From Nocardia jiangxiensis NBRC 101359 (GTDB taxonomy: Bacteria > Actinomycetota > Actinomycetes > Mycobacteriales > Mycobacteriaceae): DNA of 64,000 nt. Of the stretch, positions 8,577 to 15,881 are shown in pieces (within the stretch, counting starts at the first letter, position 1; each line of letters opens with the position of its first letter). The stretch lies in contig NZ_BAGB01000027.1 of NCBI RefSeq assembly GCF_000308615.1, positions 242,827 through 306,826 on the forward strand, in the 5' to 3' direction. Below the pieces are notes generated by a model. That model had not been told where the DNA came from. It worked only from the letters and a program-made list of their open reading frames with translations, and did not search any database. The position numbers and the translations under genes were made by a program.

Positions 8577-9872
8577 TCAATGGCGAGCTCCCGACAGAAT
8601 TTCCTCGGCCGATCGATCGGCGGAACGTGCCAGGGGAACCTCCCGCAAACTCCGTACGGCCGGAGCCGACAGCCAACTACCCGCACTCGTCGTGACGACC
8701 CCACCGACGACTATTGCGAGAGCGAGTCCGGCTCGTTCACCGAGCGCACCGACGAGAACCGTGGCGAGCACGCCGCCCAGCAACGCTCCCAGCGGCAGGG
8801 TCCCCCAACTGATCGTCCGTATCGAAGCGAGCACGCGGCTCTGCAGACGGACAGGCGCCAACACCTGGCGTGCGGTGGACACCTGGCTGTTCCAGATCGG
8901 CAGCCAGGGTGAGGTGAGCGCGACGATCACCCCCAGCGCCTGGGCCGGGTGACCGAGGAGGGCCAGCGGTGACAACAGCCACGCCACCCCTTCCGCGACC
9001 GTGATCAGCAGCGTCCTGCCGTAACCGAATCTCCGCACGACGCGCCCCGCGACCGATGCGCCGAGCACCGCGGCGACTGCTGCGACCGCCAGGATCACTC
9101 CCATGGTGTCGACGCAGATGTGCAGTGCTCGATACGCGTACAGGAAGATCACCGTCTTGATCACCGTCGTGCCCAGATTTCGCACTGCGGCAGAGAGCAT
9201 GAGGGGTCGCAGGAGGTCGTGGGTGAACACGAACGCGAAGCCCTCTCGGAGCCGGCCTGCCATCGTGTCCCGTGGTGCGTGCGGCTCGGGTGCCGGTTCG
9301 CCCGTCCGCACGGCCAGCACGCCGAGCATGGAGGCCAAAAAGGACGTCGCGTTCAGGGCCACCGCGGAGCTTGCCCCGAATACGCGCGACAGCACCCCGC
9401 CGAGTGCGGGTCCGATAGCCTGCGAAGTGGTCCGGGAGACTTCCACCGCGGCGTTGCCGCGCGGCAGTTCGTCGCCGGGTAGCAGGATGGGCAGATACCC
9501 CTGCAACGCCACGTCGTACAGCAGGGTGAAGCAGCCACTCACGCCGACGACCAGGAGCAGTTGCTCGATGGTGAGCACGCCGAACCGGTCCGCGAGCGGA
9601 ACGCTCATGAACAACATGAACCGCGCGGCGCTGGCCACCAGCATCATCGGTCGGCGGCTGAACCGATCGACGAGCAGTCCCGCACCGATACCGGCGACCG
9701 GGTACGCGATGTAGGTGGCCATCGTCAAGAGGCCGACTTCGAACGTGGTCGCGTGCAGGGTCAGGATCGCGATGGTCGGCACGGCGAAGGTGGCCACCCG
9801 GTCGCCGAGCAGGCTGATCGACTCACCGCACAACAACACGCGGAAGTCGCGCTTTCCGGTGTCGTAGGTCAT
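8577..9872 (-). CDS. MFS exporter (EntS/MFS_3-like)
   Basis: 431 residues with about twelve membrane segments. The N-terminus (FRVLLCGESISLLGDRVATFAVP) and the LVDRFSRRPMML loop are typical of the MFS branch that includes enterobactin exporter EntS and many natural-product exporters. Its start overlaps the methyltransferase stop as ATGA, and the dioxygenase gene begins 16 bp beyond its own stop, so it is embedded in the phosphonate operon. The likely role is export of the finished phosphonate. It is only distantly similar to the other MFS protein at the left end of the cluster, which suggests two different substrates or a transport and resistance pair. Confidence 0.82.
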   Translation of the reverse strand: MTYDTGKRDFRVLLCGESISLLGDRVATFAVPTIAILTLHATTFEVGLLTMATYIAYPVAGIGAGLLVDRFSRRPMMLVASAARFMLFMSVPLADRFGVLTIEQLLLVVGVSGCFTLLYDVALQGYLPILLPGDELPRGNAAVEVSRTTSQAIGPALGGVLSRVFGASSAVALNATSFLASMLGVLAVRTGEPAPEPHAPRDTMAGRLREGFAFVFTHDLLRPLMLSAAVRNLGTTVIKTVIFLYAYRALHICVDTMGVILAVAAVAAVLGASVAGRVVRRFGYGRTLLITVAEGVAWLLSPLALLGHPAQALGVIVALTSPWLPIWNSQVSTARQVLAPVRLQSRVLASIRTISWGTLPLGALLGGVLATVLVGALGERAGLALAIVVGGVVTTSAGSWLSAPAVRSLREVPLARSADRSAEEILSGARH

Positions 9873-10642
9873 GTCCGGCGGGTGAGTTGGAAGAGGAAGT
9901 CGCCGCTATGGCCGAGTACCGGCAGGTGCGCGATCTCGTAACGAGTGCTGTCGGAAATCACCTGTGCGGCCAACTCGTCGAGTTCGCCGGTTCTGATCCG
10001 GTGTTCTCGTCCCCTGGCGACGTAGAAGTCGACCAGCATATCCATGGGGATGTCGCCGTGCGGCGGCAACACAGTGGCGAGCCATTCCGCTGCGCCGCTG
10101 TAATCGACGTCGAACTGCGCCTCGTCGAAAACCGCGGACGTCTCCCCGCGCCGAGCGGCCTCGGCGAGCACCGGCACGTCCCGCTCATAGAGCCCCAGCC
10201 GGTAGCTCAGCCGCAGCTTCCCGCCGGGGCGCACCGCGCCGGACAGGGTGCGCAGGGCGCCGCGCATTTCGGCGAGGACGAACCTATTGACAAGTCGATC
10301 GGCCAACACGAGATCGAACGCGTCGTCGAACCGCGGGTCGGCGCGGGTGACGTCGACCCGGACGAACTCGGCCTGTCCAGGGAGCAGATACTCCAGCTCG
10401 GCGAGCATCACCGCGGAGAAGTCTGCGACCACCAGCTCGGCGCCGGCGTCGAGCACTGCACGGGCGAGTGCGACCGTGCTGGCGCCTACGAGGAGCACTC
10501 GCTCGCCGGCCGCGACTCCGTCGAGGTACTGAACACACGCCGAGGGGTTCGGGCCGCCGTTGTAGTTGAGGTTCCAGTACGCACTACCCAGCCGGTCCCA
10601 GGCGACCGCCTTCGGGTTGGTGATCTCGCGGTCCGCGGTCAC
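9869..10642 (-). CDS. Methyltransferase-fold protein with a degenerate SAM motif
   Basis: About 257 residues. The core (ERVLLVGASTVALARAVLDAGAELVVADFS) has the strand-helix-strand layout of class I SAM-dependent methyltransferases, and the acidic residue after strand 2 is present (VVADFS). Motif I reads VGASTVA, so the usual glycine-rich loop is weakened and SAM binding is not certain. The GTG at 10642 is preferred because AGGAG lies 6 nt upstream; an in-frame GTG at 10687 directly after the aldehyde dehydrogenase stop lacks a binding site. The gene lies between aldehyde dehydrogenase and exporter genes in the operon and may methylate the phosphonate or its amide, or be a methyltransferase-fold protein with another function. 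Confidence 0.65.
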   Translation of the reverse strand: MTADREITNPKAVAWDRLGSAYWNLNYNGGPNPSACVQYLDGVAAGERVLLVGASTVALARAVLDAGAELVVADFSAVMLAELEYLLPGQAEFVRVDVTRADPRFDDAFDLVLADRLVNRFVLAEMRGALRTLSGAVRPGGKLRLSYRLGLYERDVPVLAEAARRGETSAVFDEAQFDVDYSGAAEWLATVLPPHGDIPMDMLVDFYVARGREHRIRTGELDELAAQVISDSTRYEIAHLPVLGHSGDFLFQLTRRT

Positions 10643-10687
10643 GAGCGGCTCCTGTGGGTCATTTTTCTCCTGATCGGATGAGAGCAC

Positions 10688-12097
10688 TCAGATGACAAAG
10701 GTCTTGATCCTTGTCATCTCCTCGATCGCGTATCTCGCACCCTCGCGACCGATGCCACTGTCCTTCATCCCGCCGAACGGAATGTTGGGCGACTCGAACT
10801 GCGGTCCGCCGTTCACGATGACCGCACCCACGTCGAAGAGTTCGGCGGCCCGGCGGGCGTGGTCCAGACTGTTGGTGAAGATCCCCGCCTGTAGGCCATA
10901 CCGGGTGTCGTTGACGACCGCGACCGCGTCGTCGAAGTCCTCGACTCTGATCACCGGTGCGGTTGGGCCGAAGGTCTCGAGGCGCACCAGATCGGCGTCC
11001 CGCGGCACGTGGTCGAGAACCGTCGGCCAGTACTGGGCGCCCGCACGCCGGGCCCCGCACAGCACCTGCGCGCCCGCGGCCACGGCACGAGCCACTCGGT
11101 CCGCCACTTCGTCCGCGGCAGTCTGGTCGATCAGCGTGCCTATGTCGGTCGCCGGGTCCGCCGGATCGCCGACGACCAGTTCCGACGCGGCGGCGGCGAG
11201 TTTTCCGGCGAATTCGTCGGCGATGTCCTCGTGCGCGATGATGCGTTTCACCCCCCGGCACGACTGGCCGGACGTAGTGAACGCGCCCGCGGTGGCCGCC
11301 GCGACAGCCGCGGGCAGGTCCGCATCGGCCATGACGACCAGCGCGCCACTGTCCCCGAGCTCATAGGTTTGTCTGATCATCCCGGCCGACGCGGCCAGCA
11401 GCCGGCCCACCGCGGTGCTGCCGGTGAACGTCAACATGTCGATATGCCCGGAATGGATGAGCGCGTCCATGAGGTCGCCGGGGTCGCCGCACACCAATGC
11501 GATCATCTCGGGCGGCAGGCCGGACCGCAGCAGCGCGTCCACGAAGCGGATCGCGCTCAACGGGGTCTTTTCCGACGGCTTGACGACCACCCGGTTGTTG
11601 GCGGCGATCGCGGGGGCAACCTTGGTGACGACCTGGTTGAGTGGCCGGTTGAACGGCGTGACGGCGCACACGACGCCGATCGGCTCACGGGTCGTTATCG
11701 CCAGGCGTCGCTGTCGTGCGCTGGTGATGTCGGTTCGGATCGCCTCGCCCGTGATCCGCGTGGCCTCCTCCGCGCAGTACCGGAGTTGAGTGGTCGCGCG
11801 GTCCACCTCGCGCCCTGCGTCGCGGATGGCCAGGCCCGACTCCTGGGAGATCGTGCTCGCTACGTCGTCACGTTCGCGGTGCAGCAGGGCCGCCGTCGCG
11901 GCGAGGATCTCGCTCCGGTCGTGCGCGGTCAGCTCGGGCCTGACCGCACCCAGCCCACGCACTGCCTCGACCGCCTGCTCCCGACTCGCGCGAACCACGG
12001 TCCCCACCACCTCGTCGGTGTACGGGTTGCGGACTTCCGCGCTGCCGACGCCGGGCGACCAGCGGCCACCGGAATACAGCCCCTTGATCGCGTTCAT
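10688..12097 (-). CDS. Aldehyde dehydrogenase, PhpJ/PhnY-like
   Basis: 469 residues, full length for the NAD(P)-dependent aldehyde dehydrogenase superfamily. TPFN (147-150) and FTGS (224-227) line the cofactor site. Glu246 in YELGDSG is the general base position and Cys280 in SGQSCRG the nucleophile. The NRPLNQVVTKVAPAIAANN stretch resembles dehydrogenases that act on phosphonoaldehydes. In phosphinothricin biosynthesis PhpJ oxidises phosphonoformaldehyde to phosphonoformate, so this protein may do the same. If so, it competes with the aminotransferase for one aldehyde, unless it acts on another substrate. The start overlaps the PanC-like stop as ATGA. Confidence 0.83.
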   Translation of the reverse strand: MNAIKGLYSGGRWSPGVGSAEVRNPYTDEVVGTVVRASREQAVEAVRGLGAVRPELTAHDRSEILAATAALLHRERDDVASTISQESGLAIRDAGREVDRATTQLRYCAEEATRITGEAIRTDITSARQRRLAITTREPIGVVCAVTPFNRPLNQVVTKVAPAIAANNRVVVKPSEKTPLSAIRFVDALLRSGLPPEMIALVCGDPGDLMDALIHSGHIDMLTFTGSTAVGRLLAASAGMIRQTYELGDSGALVVMADADLPAAVAAATAGAFTTSGQSCRGVKRIIAHEDIADEFAGKLAAAASELVVGDPADPATDIGTLIDQTAADEVADRVARAVAAGAQVLCGARRAGAQYWPTVLDHVPRDADLVRLETFGPTAPVIRVEDFDDAVAVVNDTRYGLQAGIFTNSLDHARRAAELFDVGAVIVNGGPQFESPNIPFGGMKDSGIGREGARYAIEEMTRIKTFVI

Positions 12098-13008
12098 CGG
12101 CCGACTTCGTCGGCGACGGCGACATTGTCGAGCAGGCGGGCGCCACCGATGTGCACCGCCGCGAAGACTCGCAGTTCCTCGACCGGGGTGTCCGCGACGG
12201 CCGGGCGCAGTGCGCTGGTGTACACCTCGACGTACTCGACCAGGTCGAATCCGTGCGCGAGCAGGCTCCGCGCGATCTGCGTCGTGGTCTCGCCGATGAC
12301 GTCGATGCCCTGCTCGGCGATCCGACGCGCGCCGCGCCGGAGTTCCGCGTACAGCTGCGGGGCAATCGCCCGCTGGCCCTCGTCCAAGTACGTGTTGCGG
12401 CTGCTCAACGCGAGGCCGTCGGTCTCGCGCACGGTCGGGCAGGGAACCACCGCGACCTGGAGCCCCTGATCCTCGACCATCGCCCGGATAATCGCGTACT
12501 GCTGGTAGTCCTTCTCACCCCAGTAGGTGCGATCGCAGTCGACAATGTGCAACATCTTGAGAACCTCGGTGGTGACTCCGTCGAAGTGCCCCGAGCCCTG
12601 CGTGCCGCTGCCGGTTGTCCACTGGCGTTGCGGGCCACACAGCACATCGGTCAGCCCGGACACGATGACCTTGGTGCGCATCTGGTCGATATGCCGCTCA
12701 CCCGAAGGGAAGATCGTTTCCGTAGCCGGTGCGAAGACCGCGTCACACTCCCGGTCGCGCAAGGCGCGGAAATCCGCTTCCTCGGTCCTCGGATAGCGGG
12801 CGAAGTCCTCGGCAGGTCCGAACTGAATCGGATTCACGAATAGCGTCAATACCGCCTTGTCACATTCTTTCCGCGCGGCGTCGACAAGGCTCAGATGCCC
12901 TTCGTGGAGAGCGCCCATGGTCATGACGCAGCCAATGGAGGAGCCAGCGGCACGCCATTCACGCGTTTGCTCGCGTATTTCCTCGATCGTGCGCAGCACT
13001 TTCAACAC
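12094..13008 (-). CDS. PanC-like (pantoate--beta-alanine ligase family) amide synthetase, first gene of the phosphonate operon
   Basis: 304 residues. Pantothenate synthetase hallmarks are present: the nucleotidyl-transferase motif HEGH (35-38), FVNPIQFG (57-64; Asn59 and Gln62 hold pantoate in characterised enzymes), WGEKDYQQ (163-170) and RETDGLALSSRN. Deviations from PanC sequences as I recall them: the invariant Pro of the PTMG motif is Met29, the Met before SSRN is Leu, and a roughly 10-residue glycine/serine-rich insert (126-139) interrupts the loop that normally reads LEG-x-x-R-P-x-HF. The GTG at 13008 has GGAGG upstream. The pantoate-binding residues look kept, so the changes may alter the amine side. 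It probably ligates pantoate, or a similar hydroxy acid, to an aminophosphonate with ATP. A plain housekeeping panC in an odd location is the alternative. Confidence 0.8.
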   Translation of the reverse strand: MLKVLRTIEEIREQTREWRAAGSSIGCVMTMGALHEGHLSLVDAARKECDKAVLTLFVNPIQFGPAEDFARYPRTEEADFRALRDRECDAVFAPATETIFPSGERHIDQMRTKVIVSGLTDVLCGPQRQWTTGSGTQGSGHFDGVTTEVLKMLHIVDCDRTYWGEKDYQQYAIIRAMVEDQGLQVAVVPCPTVRETDGLALSSRNTYLDEGQRAIAPQLYAELRRGARRIAEQGIDVIGETTTQIARSLLAHGFDLVEYVEVYTSALRPAVADTPVEELRVFAAVHIGGARLLDNVAVADEVGR

Positions 13009-13081
13009 GTGCCCCTCCACAGAAGGTTCTGCCGTAATCGACCAGCGATTCGAATCATGAATCCATGTAGTGAAGATCTAA

Positions 13082-13115
13082 CCGGAACGGAGAGCGTATA
13101 AACGGTCCGTTCCGG
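13082..13115. promoter_or_regulatory. Inverted repeat upstream of the PanC-like gene
   Basis: CCGGAACGG (13082-13090) and CCGTTCCGG (13107-13115) are perfect 9-bp arms with a 16-bp spacer containing the AT-rich GCGTATAAA. They lie 74-107 bp upstream of the GTG at 13008, in the 432-bp gap between the phosphonate operon and the divergent hydrolase gene. The position suits a repressor or activator site for the operon promoter. Confidence 0.45.
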
Positions 13116-13120
13116 GATGG

Positions 13121-13134
13121 CTATCGGTCGATAG
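13121..13134. promoter_or_regulatory. Short perfect palindrome in the divergent promoter region
   Basis: CTATCG-GT-CGATAG, six-base arms with a 2-bp centre, six bases beyond the larger inverted repeat. The pair could form a composite operator for the phosphonate operon. No factor is assigned. Confidence 0.35.
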
Positions 13135-13279
13135 ACAACCCCCACCGCAGGGATCGCTCGCAGGGGGCGAGTGCCGCGGCGTCGTGGTGTCGACAGCCGA
13201 AACACCCACCGACAAAGGGATTCCCGCGCGATCGGACAGAACGTCGAACGGCACGGCCATCTCGGAACTTTCTATCGCT

Positions 13280-13299
13280 CGATCGAGTTATCTCGATCG
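13280..13299. promoter_or_regulatory. Perfect 8-bp inverted repeat upstream of the hydrolase gene
   Basis: CGATCGAG-TTAT-CTCGATCG, about 140 bp upstream of the hydrolase GTG at 13441. It may be an operator for the divergent hydrolase promoter, or a hairpin in its leader. Confidence 0.4.
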
Positions 13300-13440
13300 C
13301 CCGAATTTCGGTCCGATTCGAAACTCGCCGGTGCTACTCTCGCCTGCAAAAGAAATCCGGGGATATCGCGTATTCTCTGTGCGTGCGGATCTATGCGCAT
13401 GGTCGAATCAATAGGTATTCTCTCCGATCGAAAGGAACCC

Positions 13441-14655
13441 GTGGAACCGGAAACGGACCTGGGTGACCTCGCCACACCCGAAGAGGTCGGTCTGTCGTCC
13501 GCCAGGCTCGCCAGGATCGAATACTTGCTTGCATCACAGGTGGACGACGGCCAGTTCCCCGGCGCAGTAGCACTCGTGTTTCGCCGCGGTCGGGTCGCGT
13601 ACATCGCGCGGGCAGGCATGGTGACGCCCTCGACCGGCACGCCGATGCCACTGGACGCGATCTTTCGCATCTACTCCATGACCAAGCCGATCACGAGCGT
13701 GGCCGCGATGTCCCTGCATGAGGAGGGACTTCTCGACCTCAGTGATCCCGTCGGGCGTTTTCTGCCCGAATTGGCCAACCTACCGGTCGGCGAATCCACA
13801 TCCGACGGTGGCTATCGCCTCGTGACCGCCGAGCGTGAGATGACTGTGCTGGATCTGCTGCGGCACACATCAGGCATCGTCGGCGGGTATTTCGGTACCC
13901 CCTGGATCCTGAAACTGTACGAGCAGGCCGGTATCCGGGAGTTCGACCACACCGACGTCGCTTTCACCACATCCACACAGGACCTCGTCACCGCCCTCAG
14001 CACACTGCCCTTGGCCATGCAACCAGGCTCGCATTGGGAATACGGTCGATCCGGCGACGTCATGGGACGGCTCTTGGAGATTGCCGGCGGCCGGTCGCTG
14101 GACGCGCTGCTCGACGATCGAGTGTTCACCCCGCTCGGCATGGCCGACACGGGGTTCTTCGTCTCACCGCAGCAGGCCCACCGGATCGCGCAGCCGGCCG
14201 AGTCCTTCGCCGCGGACACGGTGCTGCGCGACTTCACCTCTCGTCCGACATTCCTCTCCGGCGGCAGCGGCGCTTTCTCCACCGTGCGCGACTATCTCCG
14301 CTTCACCAGGATGCTGCTCGGAATGGGCGAATTGGAGGGACAGCGGGTGCTCAGCCGGAAATCCGTCGAGCTGATGACTTCCGACCATCTCGGCACGATC
14401 TACGGCACCGGCCCCGACTACATGCCGCGCGACGGGTACACCTTCGGCTTGGGCGTTGCGGTGCGCAAAGAGCCGGGACTATCCGATGTCCTCGGCTCGG
14501 CGGGCGACTTCTGGTGGCTCGGACGCGGATCGACAAGCTTCTTCGTCGACCCGGCCGAGGATATGATCGGGCTGTTCATGACCCAGAGATACTGGCGGGC
14601 CAGGCATTACCAACGGGTCTTCAAGAACCTCGTGTACCAGGCCGTCATCGACTAG
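13441..14655 (+). CDS. Serine hydrolase of the class C beta-lactamase/esterase (S12) fold
   Basis: 404 residues. The S-x-x-K motif is Ser79-Met-Thr-Lys82 (IYSMTKP), and the second motif is Tyr201-Gly-Arg-Ser204, as in EstB-type esterases and related amidases rather than true beta-lactamases. There is no clear signal peptide, so a cytoplasmic location is likely. The GTG at 13441 follows AAAGGA at the right spacing; the open frame upstream to 13171 has no initiation site. It is divergent from the phosphonate operon with a shared 432-bp control region. It could hydrolyse an amide or ester of the phosphonate product, as activation or self-resistance, or be an unrelated neighbour. The substrate is unknown. 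Confidence 0.8.
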   Translation: MEPETDLGDLATPEEVGLSSARLARIEYLLASQVDDGQFPGAVALVFRRGRVAYIARAGMVTPSTGTPMPLDAIFRIYSMTKPITSVAAMSLHEEGLLDLSDPVGRFLPELANLPVGESTSDGGYRLVTAEREMTVLDLLRHTSGIVGGYFGTPWILKLYEQAGIREFDHTDVAFTTSTQDLVTALSTLPLAMQPGSHWEYGRSGDVMGRLLEIAGGRSLDALLDDRVFTPLGMADTGFFVSPQQAHRIAQPAESFAADTVLRDFTSRPTFLSGGSGAFSTVRDYLRFTRMLLGMGELEGQRVLSRKSVELMTSDHLGTIYGTGPDYMPRDGYTFGLGVAVRKEPGLSDVLGSAGDFWWLGRGSTSFFVDPAEDMIGLFMTQRYWRARHYQRVFKNLVYQAVID

Positions 14656-15578
14656 GGTGTGTCTCCCAAATTGTGGGTCCCGACGCGGGCATGGATGACG
14701 GCGCAAGCCAATAGCACGCCGCCGAGGTAGGTCAGCGCGTACTTGTCGTAGCGGGTCGCGATGCGTCGCCACTGTTTGAGCCGGTTGAAGCCCCGTTCCA
14801 CGGTGTTGCGCAGACCGTAGAGTTCGGTGTCGAACGCAGGTGGCCAGCCCTCCTTTCGATCCTTTCGCCTTACAGCGGGCGATCTGGTCTTTACGCTCGG
14901 GGATGGTGTTTTTGATTCTCCTGGAACGTAATTCGGTTCGCGTGCTGGGATGTGAGTACGCTTTGTCGCCGAGCAGCCGAAAGTCGCCGCCGGGATTACC
15001 CGCGGCTCGACGGGTCCGGGCGTAGTCGTCGAGCAACGGCACCAGCTGAGGATTGTCCCCGGCTTGGCCCGCGGTCAACCGAACCGTGACCGGGGCCTGG
15101 CGCTGATCGGTCAGAGCATGGATCTTCGTGGTCAATCCGCCACGCGAACGGCCCAGCGCATGTTCGCGGGCTCATCGGCGGCTTTCCTTTAATTCGACAG
15201 AGCCCCCTGTGGCGAGCGTGTCGGAGCGTGCACTCGCGGCATGCTGATGCGCCCGCGCGCTCGTCGAGTCCACCGACGGCAGCTCTCGACATCACCGGCC
15301 ATCTCCGGGTCGAACCCGAACACAACTGCTACCCCGGCGAACATCTCGTCGTAGGTGCCATCCAAGGACCACCGGTGATGCCGCTTCCACACCGTCTGCC
15401 ACGGCCCGAAAACAGCGGGCAAGTCCCGCCACGGAGTACCGGTGCGGAACCGCCACGCGATCCCCTCGAGCATCAACCGGTGATCACCGAACCTGTTGCC
15501 TCGCTTGCCCTTATCCGACGGCATCACAGGCTCCACAGCCGCCCAGAACTCATCAGAAATCAAACCCAACCGCGTCAC
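14656..15578 (-). pseudogene. IS5-family (IS427-like) transposase remnant
   Basis: Two overlapping frames of a DDE transposase. The N-terminal part (LISDEFWAAVEPVMP, then GIAWRFRTGTPWRDLP) ends at 15189. The catalytic part (LTTKIHALTDQRQAPV, LLDDYARTRRAAG, LGDKAYSH) is in another frame. A second frameshift near 14846, where one extra base breaks the GGRPPAFDTE block, moves the C-terminus (NTVERGFNRLKQWR, RIATRYDK) to a third frame that ends at a TAG sharing CTAG 14652-14655 with the hydrolase stop codon. CTAG-like targets are usual for IS5-type insertion. The element is inactive as read, and no clean terminal repeats were found. Confidence 0.75.
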
Positions 15579-15609
15579 CGGCCACTCTTCGCGGGACTGT
15601 CAATTCAAC

Positions 15610-15741
15610 GGCTCTGTCGCACTTTCGGTGGTCATGGCACGGCCGCCGAACCCGCTGCATTAGGTAAGAGGCGAATAATATTGTGGTAGTGGATGTTTCG
15701 CGTGCCGGTCACGATCTGTCGCCGACACGGACGGCCGGATG
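15610..15741. repeat. 130-bp repeat, copy A
   Basis: This stretch beginning GGCTCTGTCGCACTTTCGG recurs in the same orientation at 20276-20408 with roughly 90% identity by eye. The start looks like an insertion-sequence terminus. Copy A directly follows the IS5 remnant. The two copies bracket the MerR to carboxylic-acid-reductase block, so they may mark the ends of an inserted segment. Confidence 0.6.
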
Positions 15742-15881
15742 CGGGCACGACCACCGAATGTGCACCAGAGCCTGAGACTGGACAGACCCCGTGCAGATTT
15801 CGTTGGGACGTTGGTCGTGCGCTGGCAGCCGTGGTGGGTGTGGTGGTGAGGGTCGGCAGCGTTGATGGAGCGTGGGCACGC

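Noticed and set aside
13171..13440. N-terminal extension of the serine hydrolase
   Set aside because: No ribosome binding site, unusual composition, and it would cover the palindromes of the control region; GTG 13441 has a good site.
532..14655. Phosphinothricin or fosfomycin cluster
   Set aside because: The CTP-transferase, enolase-like, P-methylase and NRPS genes of phosphinothricin and the epoxidase and methylase of fosfomycin are absent.
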